The notes beneath the pieces are model-generated. The model had not been told where the DNA came from, ran no database searches, and worked only from the letters and a program-made list of their open reading frames with translations. Below, piece after piece: positions 48,695 through 60,480 of a DNA stretch of 64,000 bases. The first letter of the stretch is position 1, and every line of letters begins with the position of its first letter. This DNA is from Zantedeschia hybrid cultivar. Its lineage: Eukaryota > Streptophyta > Magnoliopsida > Alismatales > Araceae. A program made the position numbers and the translations under genes. The stretch lies in NCBI GenBank assembly GCA_030544215.1, contig JARZZO010000011.1, positions 6,372,001-6,436,000 on the forward strand. The letters run 5' to 3'.

Positions 48695-48916
48695 ATGGGA
48701 ATTATCCAAGCAGTGGAAGAATTCCTCAAAAACGTTTTCACCTGTGTGTGTGAAACACAGAAAAGAAATGAGGGGCTCATTAAGTTATATGAGGCAGTGG
48801 TGCTGACCCAACCTGAGGACGATGTCTATCTGCATGTCTGGTCGTTGATAGATATTACAAAAGGTGGTGTGCCACCACTAACCTGCAAGTGCTCTTGGAC
48901 AAAAAGGCATATATAG
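48695..48916 (+). CDS. Unidentified small ORF (73 codons), possible first exon or orphan gene
   Basis: The ORF starts MGIIQAVEEFLKN at 48695 in a good start context (ATGG). A TATA-like tatctatata lies at 48641-48650, which would give a short leader. The predicted product has an amphipathic, acidic N-terminal part and later Cys residues. I do not recognise a family. A possible GT donor after residues ending DITK (about 48861) would make this a first exon, but I find no convincing downstream exon. It lies about 900 bp from the divergent MYB start. Existence as a gene is uncertain. Confidence 0.3.
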   Translation: MGIIQAVEEFLKNVFTCVCETQKRNEGLIKLYEAVVLTQPEDDVYLHVWSLIDITKGGVPPLTCKCSWTKRHI

Positions 48917-50091
48917 AAAGCCAACTCTTTTGACCATGACTTCCAACTCAGACTTTATATCAGCTGAAGCTTTGTTTGTTTCGTTTATTCCTCCTCTCCC
49001 TATTGCATGTCGACTGTGAGATAGTTTAGAGAGAGAGAGAGAGAGAGAGAGTATGTTAACTCTATAGCTTTGCTCCAGTCTCAGTCGAGTACGCGGAGAA
49101 GACTTTGTGCATGAAGACTTTGGAAGACGCGTTTTTAGGTATATAAACCAGAGCACCCGGTGGACTACGGCAAGAGACGACCCTGATCTATATTGCTAGC
49201 TAATGATATGGGACAAGTTACTATAGTGAAAATTAAACCTGTTTGCGGTAAATTTTATCGCCCAAAGTAATGTGGTAACTCCACACGAACATTATAATCT
49301 TTGTCATTGGGTAAGGATCCCTTTTTCTCCCTGTCATCTTGTTAAGTTTGGGTGCAATATTTTGGCAGAAACGAGTCTAACAGTCGACCAATGACATGCA
49401 AAGGGATGCCATTGTGTTACATTGTCGACTCTCCTATGTGTGGTACACAGTTGGAGCGATTTGATTATTTGATTCAGATCATTTCTATTTATATAATTAT
49501 GTTTTAACTTTGAAGATATAGTGTATTTATAAAAAAGATCCTCTAATCTAATTATTTATTCATAAGTCTTCACAATGCCCCCTGAATTAGTGCAAAGCCT
49601 TATAATATTACAAAAAAAACTGCTGAGAGTGTTACAAAATATCCCTCAAAAGGATTTTTTTGCAAGAAAATTGAGATTGTGAGGGTTTATTTGTAGATGG
49701 CCGGAATAGTTATAAAGAAGAGTTATTTGTGTTATCAAAAGTTTCTGAAGTTGAAGATCAAAAAGGCCTTTTTATTAAAGTTAGTTTTGGCACAAGTCTT
49801 TTGCGGTTAGTACATTTAATAAGAGTTAACCGTGATTAACTAATCAGATAGTTTCTTACGAGTGAGACAAAGAGGGATTGTAAAACATATGATATAATAA
49901 CATTCCTCAACACATGAGAGGTTGTAACTTCTCATTTATTGGAAAAAACATCCAAATAAAATCATGCAAATATCTTGATTTTCATATCTTTCTTTACAAA
50001 ATAAAGTAGTACGGCTCTGTAGTACTGCTTCCAGCCAAGATGAGATCCTTTGCACCCTCCCATCTACATACGTCCAACTGTTGTGGTATCA
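48917..50091. other. Gene-free spacer
   Basis: Contains a (GA)n tract near 49028-49050. A stretch at 49490-49860 is similar in style to 40860-41150 (degraded repeat). No gene recognised. Confidence 0.4.
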
Positions 50092-50429
50092 GTAGGAGTG
50101 ACACTTGCTGCGCTAATCTTCAGTGTAATATATTAAAAAATATGTATATTTTTTTAAAAAAATTTAGGTGGGTCCCACAATGCCTTATGCGTCAGTATAG
50201 ATTGATCTCTAATCGAATGACTTAAAAAAGATTGAAAAACTAAAAATCGAGTCCCAGTGAATGGTAAAAAATACATTTAATGGGTCTAGTCCAATATCGT
50301 CTGATCAGAAATCGACTTATATAAATAGGACACCTTGAGATCCATTTAAAAAATTCAAAACATAATTTGTTTTAATCAATTGCACTGACCCTCAATATAG
50401 CACTAAGAGTCAGTGCAGTAAGTATTACC
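50092..50429. mobile_element. MITE-like element, CTTGCTGCGCT / AGTGCAGTAAG tips
   Basis: The left end 'gagtgacacttgctgcgct' pairs with the right end 'agtgcagtaagtattaccc'. 'cttcagtg' and 'cactaagag' extend it. The interior includes 'ctctaatcgaatgac' and 'cgtctgatcagaaatcg' in inverted arrangement. Same tip family as 37733-38065. Confidence 0.65.
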
Positions 50430-53289
50430 CTAGCCAGCACAGATCAATTTTACACAACAAAAGTAAGAGAGGTTCCAATTCAAAGTAAAATGTGTCATAA
50501 TTTTAAATTAGATGAATCTAAAACCGCAGGCAATCTAAAAGTTCTACACCTCTGTCGACGCAATTGTTGCTTTCAAACTTGTGAAAATAAAGAATCCATT
50601 TCACGGCCAAACGCACGTCTATTCGTAGCTAAAGTTTCCGAGGAGGGCGTCTCGGCTGTCAACAACAAGGAAAGGAATTGTGGGTGCCTCTAGACGGTTC
50701 AATTCATAATGATGAGCTAAAAATCGATCACCATCTACTCATTTAATTTAAACGTTTTTTGTAAGTATATACATTTACATGCTAAATTGCACATACTTAT
50801 CCATCATTTTCCAACCATGCTTTGTTATTTCACTAGATCAAGTTAAAGTTACAAATCTCTCTCTCTCTCTCTCACAAGTGAGATAGAAAGAAGAAGGAAA
50901 GCAGAATCTTTTTGCCAAAGTTATTACTTACATGACAACAAACATGATTTTTCTTGCAGCAGCAACTATGTGTTTTAATATTTTAAGTGGCATTTTTGTA
51001 AAGAAATAATCTTTTGTCCAACTTTACTAACCCTTTATTCTCTCTTTCTCTTTTCTCTGTATCCATCTTTCCATCTGCATACAAACAAACAACTAGAATA
51101 TTTATAATTCAAGAATACCTTAGGTCGGCGATTGTACCGGTAGGGAATGAGAAGAGGTTGGTCGCGTATGTCATGCTGATGCCATATTGAATCAGTAGGG
51201 GTGGCAATTGGGCGGGCTGGGCTAAGCTAGAGCTCGATTTAAAAATAGACCAGCCCAAATTTAGTCCAGCTTAAAACAAATCCGGATTCATGTAGTCCAA
51301 CCTGACCCAAACTCCAATAAATAATTTGGCTTGGGCTGGACCTGGGCTGACCCATCTTAGCCCAACTTACTATAAACCACCATGGCAGCTATGTCATCAT
51401 CTATTTCTATATTCTGTAATTAAATTGAGTACTTGGGAGGAGCAAGATTCTTCGGTTCTACATCCGTGGACTTGCAGGGAGTTGTCTACTAAGCTCGTTT
51501 AGTGTGTCTAATATGCCGTAAATTTTTATTTTAAAATAATTAATTTTAAAACCAATAAAAGTAAATCATGATTGTAAAATCATCAACTTGAAAACATTGA
51601 TTTTGGTTTACAATAATTTTGTACTTGTAAAATCACCAACTTGGAAACATTGATTTTGGTTTACGATAATTTTGTACAGAAAATCGAAATCAGCTAGGCT
51701 CATTTGGTGTGACGTAAAATGTCGCAAAATCTCAAATTCGAAATCATTGGTTTTAAAATCAGTAAAAATAAAATTGATTGTATCATTGAATTTTCAATCG
51801 GACACACTCTATGATTCTAAGATAGTCATTTACACCATTCTATCTTTGATTGGATGATTTTAAAAAATAAAAAAAGATAAATTTTTATTTTTTAAAATTT
51901 TCTAAACTCTAATAAAAAATAAAATGATACAAATGATTCCCTTACAATTGCCTTTTGGATTTAAAAAAATAAATAACACTGCAACCGTCGGATCAAAGTT
52001 GATTGGACGGTTGCAGCATCATACCCAGGTGAGACGACGTGTGAGACAAGTTTTATAAGAGCCAAAAGCAGGCACTCAAGTTCTCTATCATCCATGGTAA
52101 AAAAAAAAAAAGGTTTATGACATTAGCCGACGTAGGTATTCTTGAATTAGGAAGACTTTTCTAGAGTTTGAATTAAGTTGCTGGTTTAGAATCTGAAATC
52201 TTCTAGTTGTTTGTTTGTACGAAGATGGAAAGATTGATATAGTGAAAAGAGGAAGAGAATAAAAGGCTAATTAGCAAAGTTGGACAAAAGATTATTTCTT
52301 TAGAAAAATGCAACCGTAATGGATTAAAATACGTATTTGCTGCCGCAAGAAAAATCATTCACATGTGTGCTCACAGTATTTTTAAATAGATGAAAATTTG
52401 TGTCAGATAATTAATAACTTTTGGCAAAAAGATATGCTCTCCAAGTGGAGAGTGATGCCATTTGGAGGATTTTTTTTTTTTCCTTACAAATATATACTAG
52501 CTTCAATTAGTAAATGCACTTAAGAGATCGGTACCCAGTAAAATGGGCTGAAACTAGCTGCCTTATACATGCTAGGCTAGGACATGCAGGGCTGTTCTAA
52601 CATTTTCCTCTTTAATGTGCACGCAGACTTGCACGTGTGCGCATGCCCCTCCGGAATTCTTTCTAGAGTTTGTTGAATAATTTTTATGAATTTTATTATT
52701 TCATCGATTCGTACTAAATAACGAATTAATGAGTCTCCTTTTTTTTGCCATTGGACTTTCAATCAAATTTATTGTAACACTCGTATTGATCAACTTTACG
52801 AAGATCTCATTAGATTTCGGAAGCTCGTAACATTGGTCCCAATAAGTCCTAATTTATTGTTTCCTTTCCCCATTAATGCCCACTCCTTCAACTCGTTTTA
52901 AAAAAATGGAATTTAGCGTAATAAGTTTTTCCCACTATTACCGACCATGGTGAAATATGGAATGAGCGTGGGATAAAAATTTCATATTGATCCGAATCAA
53001 TCTATATGCTCTCATTTTTAATAAGATTCCGGCTAAAAGCATACATGTATTGTAATGTGCTTCCCTGTGTCACTCACACAGCATCTCATAGTCTTGGTCT
53101 TCAGACAAGACGTCTTTGGGTGCATCTATTTAAACACGTACGTGCATGCATGCGAGCACATGTATACTGTCTGATCTTATAAAAAATAATGAATAAATTA
53201 AAAGATCGCATACCCATGGTCTGAGCGCACAATTCACACACATTGCAAAGCCTGCGTGTAGCCGGCATTCCCCTTATCAGAAATGTTAT
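50430..53289. other. Gene-free repeat-rich spacer
   Basis: 51198-51375 has 'taggggtggcaattgggcgg' and 'gcccaactta' motifs of hAT-like MITEs. 51500-51780 repeats 'aacattgattttggtttac' twice (about 65 bp apart) and resembles the CATTTGGTGC MITE interior. No gene recognised. Confidence 0.45.
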
Positions 53290-54389
53290 TTGGATCGATT
53301 CAAGTTAATGCAATTTGGGCCGAGCGATTGGATGACCCACCCTCATTATAGGGAAGGTCAGGGTCCATGGGCTGGCCAAGGTCACGGCCCATCTCAACTG
53401 AACGGATTCAGTATGTGTCAAGGTCACCCAATTATTCCAACCCAACAATTTTCTTTTAAAAAAATGTTGAGTCAGAATCCACCAGAACCCGGCGTTTATA
53501 TGATTCGATCAAAGATCAGATGATTATAAAAAATTTAAACAAAAAGAGGCTATAGTCCTTCCACACAATCTGAATCATCGGATCAGCAGGAGACGTGATC
53601 CGGCAGCTGCATGCGCACATTGCAGTAGCAGCAAGTAACTCATCTTTATAATCAACAATTCAATCCAAGAAAGCTTCCTTTTACACCAAAAGAATAGCAA
53701 AAAAATGCCACAGCCAAAGCCCATAGGCAAGCGAACTCCAGGGCCCAAACCGGCCGAGCCCAACTAAGATCAGGCCTGGCCAAAGCCCAAGAAGAAATTC
53801 ACACAGGTTACAATGCTCTAGGTGCTATCATCCTATCACTTTGATTAGATGGTAGGTCCGGTTGGATTTGCTTAGTGGCCTTTCTTTCTTTCCTTTTAGG
53901 TTTGGGAAATATGTCCAAGCTTAACTGAGCCTAGGCAAAAGCAAAACTTTATAGTTATTATATCTGCTATATATCTTTGTCAAAACATATAATATTAAAG
54001 TCGATGCACGGGGATCTTTCTTGAACTCTAAATTACGTTCAAAACACTATTGGCTTCGCACCCAAACCCCCCCCCAAGGCTGAGATCTCAACAATGTAAC
54101 CCGTCGAAGCCTTCAAAGACGAAGTGCCCTGGACCCCGAACGATGCCCCTCCCATGTATTAATTACCACCCAAATATTCCCAAAAACAATATCGTCATTT
54201 TGTAAGCATAAGATTTTATCTTGTTTCCCAACCTATGCAAGTGAGAATGTAGAGAAAGGAACCTTCAAGATGAAAGGATCACATCTCCTCAGCAAGGCAA
54301 GGTTCCTCCACCTTATGATAAGATCGAAGCCAAACACATGCTACAGAAACAAGACTAACGCACCTGCACAGGCAAACTATACGAAAAAT
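53290..54389. other. Spacer, no supported gene
   Basis: 53290-53523 is a 77-codon open frame with no recognisable family. 53690-53800 has 'gggcccaaaccggccgagcc', a motif style like the solo LTR family but too short to assign. Confidence 0.35.
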
Positions 54390-54600
54390 CCTGGTGTAGA
54401 CTCATATTAGAATGTTACTATACATCACCTTCTACCATTCTCTTTCTGACCAGTAAAGAGATCTGGATAATATAAAGCAAGGTTACAACAGCAAAACCCT
54501 GGTTAGACTTAGAATGTTACCAAACCACACCTTTTCCTATTCTCTTTCTCCCAGGGTAAGGAGATCCGGATAACATAAAGCAAGGCTACAAACAAATCTA
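54390..54600 (+). repeat. Two-copy tandem repeat of about 108 bp
   Basis: Both units share 'cctggt', 'tagaatgtta', 'attctctttct' and 'ataaagcaaggytacaa' in the same order. Units start near 54390 and 54498. Non-coding. Confidence 0.75.
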
Positions 54601-54718
54601 GATAATCCAGATCCATGTTTCAGACTGTAACTGTACAGTAAGAAAATTTGATGGTGCCAAGTTTACAAGTTCCTTGTCAAAAAAAAAAAAAAAAGGTTTA
54701 GAAACACCTAACATATAA

Positions 54719-55013
54719 AAAGGCATGTTTGATGTAACTTTTAGTTGGAAGTCATTTTTAACCTTTTTTTACAGTATAAAAAATAATAGACTAGAGTGAT
54801 TATAATAAATTTTAGATAATTATGAAACTCAAACTTCCCTAACAACCCCATTTTCCTCCACTATAGGAAGCTCTAATTCAGAGCTGAGTTAAAACTCAAA
54901 AAATACGCACAAGACTATGTAAGAGACTTCTAAGACTTATCTTTTTCTTCTCAAAGTAACTAGATAAAAGTTTAAAAGTACCTCGAATTAAAAGCATGGC
55001 CAAACACAGCCTA
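54719..55013. mobile_element. MITE-like element, relative of 21361-21664
   Basis: The left end 'aaggcatgtttgatgtaact' and right end 'gcatggccaaacacagccta' are inverted copies. 'ttggaagtc' and 'taaaagttt' match the relative. About 295 bp. Confidence 0.55.
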
Positions 55014-55031
55014 AATGGGATGAATAACAAC

Positions 55032-55285
55032 TAGGGATGCAAATGGTAACCCACAGCCCAATTATTTGACTGATCAAAGGTCACTTAGAGGACAACCTTT
55101 TTAAATCAACAACATAAGATAACGGATACAATTATTTTTATCACCGGATACATAAGGTCCGATTATATAACCGATCATTAACATATAGGCCAGTTAATGA
55201 ATAGCATTTCTAAACTAATAACTTAACAAATATGGTCACGGACCAATCACATACCCGCCCCGAACTCGACCCATTTGCATCCCTA
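55032..55285. mobile_element. Family B MITE (hAT-like), well-kept tips
   Basis: The tips TAGGGATGCAAATGG and CCATTTGCATCCCTA are perfect 15-bp inverted repeats. 254 bp long, non-coding, with 'agttaatgaatagcattt' similar to the other family B copies. Flanking octamers do not match convincingly. Confidence 0.75.
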
Positions 55286-56454
55286 AGAGCAGCTGTTCAA
55301 ATCTTTGATTCAACAAGTACCACACTGCCAAAGCCATCTCAAATTGGGCAACCAGAGAGATGAAAGAACCCTTTTCTCCACCTCTCTTGAAGGCTCAACA
55401 AGAGAAAGGAGATGGATGTATAAGAATCATGCATACAGTTCCACACCAATACTTTCATTGTTAATTAAGGACAGTACACCACTGACCACACCAAACCGCA
55501 ACAAAGCATGCGTAGAAAGAGACCAGTAGAAGCCAAAATGGGACATCTTAGCCATTAGGACGGCAAAGCATGCGTCGAAAGGGACCGACCAGTAGAGCCT
55601 ATAGAAAACAAAGGAGAAGCACAAAAAGCTCTCACAGCCATCAAAATAATAATGGATGCCATAAAATGATGACAAGCATGAAAACAAATAATGCACCATC
55701 AAGCAACAACACATCGGCTTTTATAATACATCATGAGGCAGTAGGATGCACACAAACAATGTCCCCTACCACAGGTAATCAAACAAAAACAAGAGAAATC
55801 TTTGATTCAATACCTTTTTTTTATCACTACTCATACTCCGATTTGAAAAAAATTGGACAACTTTAAGATAAGAAGAGTTTAATACCAATTTCATCTCAGC
55901 CATCTGATCTCAAGATAAGAACAAGAGATGTGCTAAAAAAACTGGAACAGAAGCTTACCAACAACCCCCACACTAGCCAATAGAAATTAAAACGTAGCAA
56001 CATTGGACTATGAACCAACAACAAAAAGCAGCAAACACTAGTCTCATGGAGAGCCCAGAGTAGACAAGAATACGTCAAGTAAGATTAAAGAGACATCGTG
56101 TGACATGGCAAGAGCTTCAATGCAACCATGTAAGTTTCTTAACTTAAACAACCTGCCATTACATCTGAAATTAAAAGCACTAGAACATGTTACAAACAGA
56201 GGCATCAGGTCAGAACACCACCATTAATTATCCATCCGAGAGAAGAGATAGAAGAGCAAAGAAATCAGCTTGCACAATGTACAATACAGACACAGCCACC
56301 ATCCAAGATTCCCATCTCTAAGCTACCCACACAGCAAAGACAAGGAAATTAATGGACATTTTTAAACCTAAGCGAAACAGATTTGATTGAAAACAGAGGG
56401 AGACACACCACAATGGTGATGCCCTCAAGCCCCCTTCTTCTCTGGTTAACTCTA
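55286..56454. other. HMGA 3' flank
   Basis: The several hundred bases left of 56455 probably include the HMGA 3' UTR. 55497-55600 holds a short near-repeat 'caaagcatgcgt.gaaag'. No other gene recognised. Confidence 0.45.
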
Positions 56455-57918
56455 CTATGCTCCAACTGCTGCAACAGTGGGCTTCACCTTGGGTGGCCTG
56501 CCTCGACCCCTCTTCACCCCTGGTGGAGGCGGGGCCGCTGGTGTCCCGGTAGCAGCAACAGCCTGGGCCTTCTTTGGCGGGCGCCCACGCGGCCTGGACG
56601 GTCCCCCAGATGCCTTCGGTGCACGTTTCACCACCGGGGCAGGGGAGTCCTTGGCCTTGGGTGGCCGGCCGCGCGGCCGGGGAGCTGGCGGCACATAACC
56701 AGGTGGCAGTGGTGCCTTGGCCTTTGGAGGACGGCCACGACCACGCTTGGGCGGGGCATTGGGGTCAGGGCGCATGTAGTTGTTCTTCGCAAAGGAGAGC
56801 TCACCAGCATCCTTCATCTTGTTGAGGTGGTGAGCCAGCAGCATGGCGTGGCCCTCTGGGAGATTCTGGTAGTTGGACTCTATGTACTTTGAGATCGCCG
56901 TCTTGTTCGATCCACTCTTGTCATTGATAGCATCGATCGCAGCAAAGATCATCTGGAACAACCAAAACAGCACCTGTCAATTCTAGGGTTTCTTGTTCTT
57001 GCGAAGTTTCACAGGAAATGCTCAGGGAAATAAACTAAAATCCTTGCTTTCCTACAAAATCTCACGATCTAGAAGAAATGTGTGGATCACACGACCAGTT
57101 TGCATGCAAGATTAATAACACAAATCTTGCGGCAGATTTTGTCGAAAAAATTTGGGATTTTGCGTTTCTAGAATTTCCGCAAGCAATCCACAGGGAGATG
57201 AACAAAAACAAGTTGCACGCAGGATAAAAACCCGAATTTGTGGCCACCCCAGTAGGAAAATTAGGGTTTCTGGATACTCGTGGAATTTGCAGAAGGAATC
57301 TGTGGGGGAAATGACTAAAAACGGTTGGTTTCCTAAATTCCGCAAAATCTAAAAGTAAAATAAGGATTCCATTACCAGCTGCATGCAGGATTTTGGCCAA
57401 TTTTGCAAAAAAAAAGAACATACCAGAAAAAGACCGAAAACAAGTATGAGAATCACACCTCTACTTTGCATGCAGTGTACAAATAGAACACAACTTTTTG
57501 GCCAATTCGCAGAAATAAAAACCACAACTTTTTTTGATAAAAAATAAAATCCGGGCTCCTCGGTTTACAAATCATGCAAAAGGAAAGCTGGGTAAGTAGT
57601 AAGTACTAGCTTTCAACAGAAATCAAACCCCTACCATACAAAGCAAGCAATAACAATTAACCAACACCCATAAAAACCACCAATACCCACAAAATTTCCG
57701 CTAAACACTTGCTACCCAGTAACAAATCAAGCAAAAATAACACACCCAAGAAGACTCCAACCCATGATCGAACAACACCCATCAAGAAACCAAATCCACA
57801 ACACCAACTGTGCAGGAACAAAAAAAGGGGGAAAAAACAGAGAACGGAAGCGTAAAGCTTGAGATTTCACCTCCGGGTACGGTGGTAGAGCAGGGGCGCT
57901 CTCTTCCTCGGTAGCCAT
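56455..57918 (-). CDS. HMGA-type (HMG-I/Y) chromatin protein, H15 domain plus four AT hooks
   Basis: Two exons on the minus strand (57918-57871 and 56952-56455, intron 918 bp, GT-AG) encode 181 residues. Residues about 14-80 form a histone H1/H5-like (H15) globular domain (AAIDAINDKSGSNKTAISKY, LLAHHLNKMKDAGEL). It is followed by four AT hooks with cores at 89-91, 111-113, 139-141 and 167-169, each of GRPPK form, joined by Pro/Ala/Lys linkers. This is the standard plant HMGA architecture. Such proteins bind the minor groove of AT-rich DNA and help form promoter complexes in the nucleus. The length is normal. Exon 1 codes only 16 residues (MATEEESAPALPPYPE) and matches the family start. A GA/CT-rich tract lies at 57982-58016, upstream of the ATG. 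The GC-rich frames on the + strand over exon 2 are shadows. Confidence 0.93.
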
Positions 57919-57981
57919 CACTGCCACTGGGAGAAGACAACAACAGCAACCAGTACAGCACTCTGCTTCCACAGCGAGGTT

Positions 57982-58016
57982 AGAGAGAGAGAGAGAGGCA
58001 AGAGAGATGAGAGAGA
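57982..58016. repeat. GA/CT-rich tract in probable HMGA 5' UTR
   Basis: An interrupted GA tract on the + strand (CT on the gene's sense strand), starting 64 bp upstream of the ATG. Confidence 0.8.
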
Positions 58017-58039
58017 AAGTGGAGAGCTATGGGATTTAA

Positions 58040-59619
58040 AAAGCCCTAGCAGAGGATGATGGCTCGTGGATGGATGGGTGAGACTAATTTATAAAACAAA
58101 CAATAAATATTTTTATTTATTATTTAGATAAAAAAGAGAAAAGAAAAGGTGGGTGGCAGAGAGGGAAAAAAAGACACATCTCCCACTCCCCAGAGGGATT
58201 TAAAAAAGAAACTATTTAACAAACCCCAGAAATAAAGTAATAAAATAATGGAAAAGAAAACACAACGAAAAAAGGAGGCCGGATCGGACGGCCAGGAGTG
58301 GAGATCAGAGTGGGAATCCAAGGTTCGAGAGTGTTCTCTGCCTTAGCACGAGGATCGATGACGTGGCAGCGATCGTCCTTGGCTTTTCTCGTCCGAGTCG
58401 TTTCCTTTCTCTTTTGTTTTCTTCCGTTCGCGATCGGGTCACCGTTCTCTGGGATCTCGTTATGATGACCTGGCGGCGCCGGCGGAGCACGGCTTCGTGG
58501 ACACGAGGGACACTGGAAGCGCGTTGGTGTTTTTGGCATCGGAGGTGAGCATAACCCGTATAGTTCCTCGAGGTTTCCAAACCCACTTTACCCCTCGTAT
58601 AGGATAAGATTACTTCTAGTGCCACTGAAATGGACGGATCCCGTGGGAGCTGGGGACCGGGTGGAGGGGTAGTTCAGTCATCCTGCAGGCGACCTCAATG
58701 CGTGCCACGTGTTAAGGCGCTTAAAAATTCCAGTCGGCCTGGTTCCACTTGAGATGGGAATTGGGAGGGGAAAGAGATCGGACCTCGATAGACTCAACAG
58801 AAAGGCTGAGGGCGCATTGAAGTTCAAATAAAATCGAGACTATAAACATTTTTGCTGCATCTAGTATTTTTTATTTTTATTTTTATAAAATTTATCGAGC
58901 TCCAATTTAGCATCCATACCGTATGATCTAAGATTGGACAGTTAAAAATCTTTAAAAAAAAAAAAATACCGTACTCACATGATCTAAGTTGTCATATCAT
59001 GCACTACATCGTACACCGCATAATATGTGGTCTCATGCAACAAATATTTTTCAATGCTATTATGTCATCTGAATTTGGGTAAATTTTGACTTGAAAATAA
59101 TCTCAAATCAGCAACATGTTTGACAATTTTTGGAAATATTTGTAAAAATTCTTTATAGTGTACAAGTATTATTTTTAAAATAGATAACACAAATACGGGT
59201 TTTCTTAAAGAAATTTAATTTCTTTAAGAAGTACGTGACTGCATTTACATTTTTAAAAAAATTAGTAACGTATATTTCATTCATGAAAATATGTAAAGAT
59301 AAACGGTGTGATTAAATCAAGATTTATGATACACTCATGACAGGTTGAGGCTTGGATGGACCAGATGGAAGACACAAAAAGGATCAAGCTCCCAAGAACA
59401 CAGCAAGAGTTCACCTTGGGACAAAATTGGATGTGCACGGACACATGGGAAATGGTGCGGTTTCCTGTTAGTGAAGAAAAGATGCAAAGCCCCATATGCC
59501 CAGACAAAAATGACGGCTCCTTCCTTTCTCCATGCTCTTAGTTCCATTTTTTTTCCCTCCCTCGTTACACAATTAACGAAGAATTGACTGTTAATCCTTC
59601 GTCTAGGCCCATGCAACTA
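58040..59619. other. HMGA promoter region and spacer
   Basis: 58290-58720 is GC-richer than its surroundings and open in several frames, with no recognisable protein. 58855-59000 contains MITE-like 'gatctaagattggacag' motifs. No gene is supported. Confidence 0.4.
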
Positions 59620-60024
59620 TAGGTGTCAATTGGGCGGGTCAGTCCTGTGGTACAGTCTAATACAATCCATATCGAAGAAAATTTGGTTGACCTAAATTAT
59701 ATAAAGTAGGTTGGACTAAATTTGAGTTGACATTAATTAGATTTAGATTGAGTTAGGCTGAAAATGGATTGACCCAATTTAAATTGATGACTTTTACAAT
59801 AATTCATACAAAAAGTGAAATACTTCAAACAAACTATTTATAAATAAGATCAGTCTAACTCAACCCAACCTGCTCACCATTGAATTGGAGTTGAATTTGG
59901 ACTGAATTTAAGTTAAATTTAGATTAAATTTGAGATGGACTAAAATTGAACTAGACTATTTTGAACTTGAGTTAGATCCAAATTATCATATAACCCAGTC
60001 CAATGCACCCAATTTACATCCCTA
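59620..60024 (+). mobile_element. hAT-like MITE copy 2
   Basis: Aligns along its full length with 12219-12600 in the same orientation. The ends 'aggtgtcaattggg' and 'cccaatttacatcccta' are inverted copies. Nearby 'catgcaac' (left) and 'catgctac' (right) differ at one base and could be an 8-bp target duplication, though the exact boundary is ambiguous. Confidence 0.7.
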
Positions 60025-60480
60025 CATGCTACTTACAGGTCAACTTAAGATAGATCATTGCAATGGGTCTCACCTTTGCCACACTGAGAGGAACTACAGT
60101 TAACTTGGTTGCATTATAGGACTTACTGGGTGTATCCCCATGAGAAAGAGAAAGAGATTTGTTACATGGTAATAGAAATATTTCTTGTTAATACTTTCTT
60201 TTCCATTGTTAAAAAAAAAATAAAAAATACACGAGCTAATGGTGATGGATCTACCACTTCTGTTGGCATCCTGCTCGCACAAGACTTGTGTGCAACGTAA
60301 ACATCCCTAAAACTAAAAGCTTGACCCAATGGTCCAGCTTTGATCTATCTAGAATTCATCATCAAACTGCATGCCCTTCCTGCCTTCCGCCAAGTACACC
60401 GCATGCGAATTCTGAGGTGCTGAAGGAAACGCATAGGAGGTGAGAAGCAAGGCCCAGTGGCCCACTATTTGAAAGGGAAA

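Noticed and set aside
56383..56892. Plus-strand 169-codon frame over the HMGA exon
   Set aside because: Shadow of the AT-hook coding exon; the minus strand shows H15 and AT-hook motifs.
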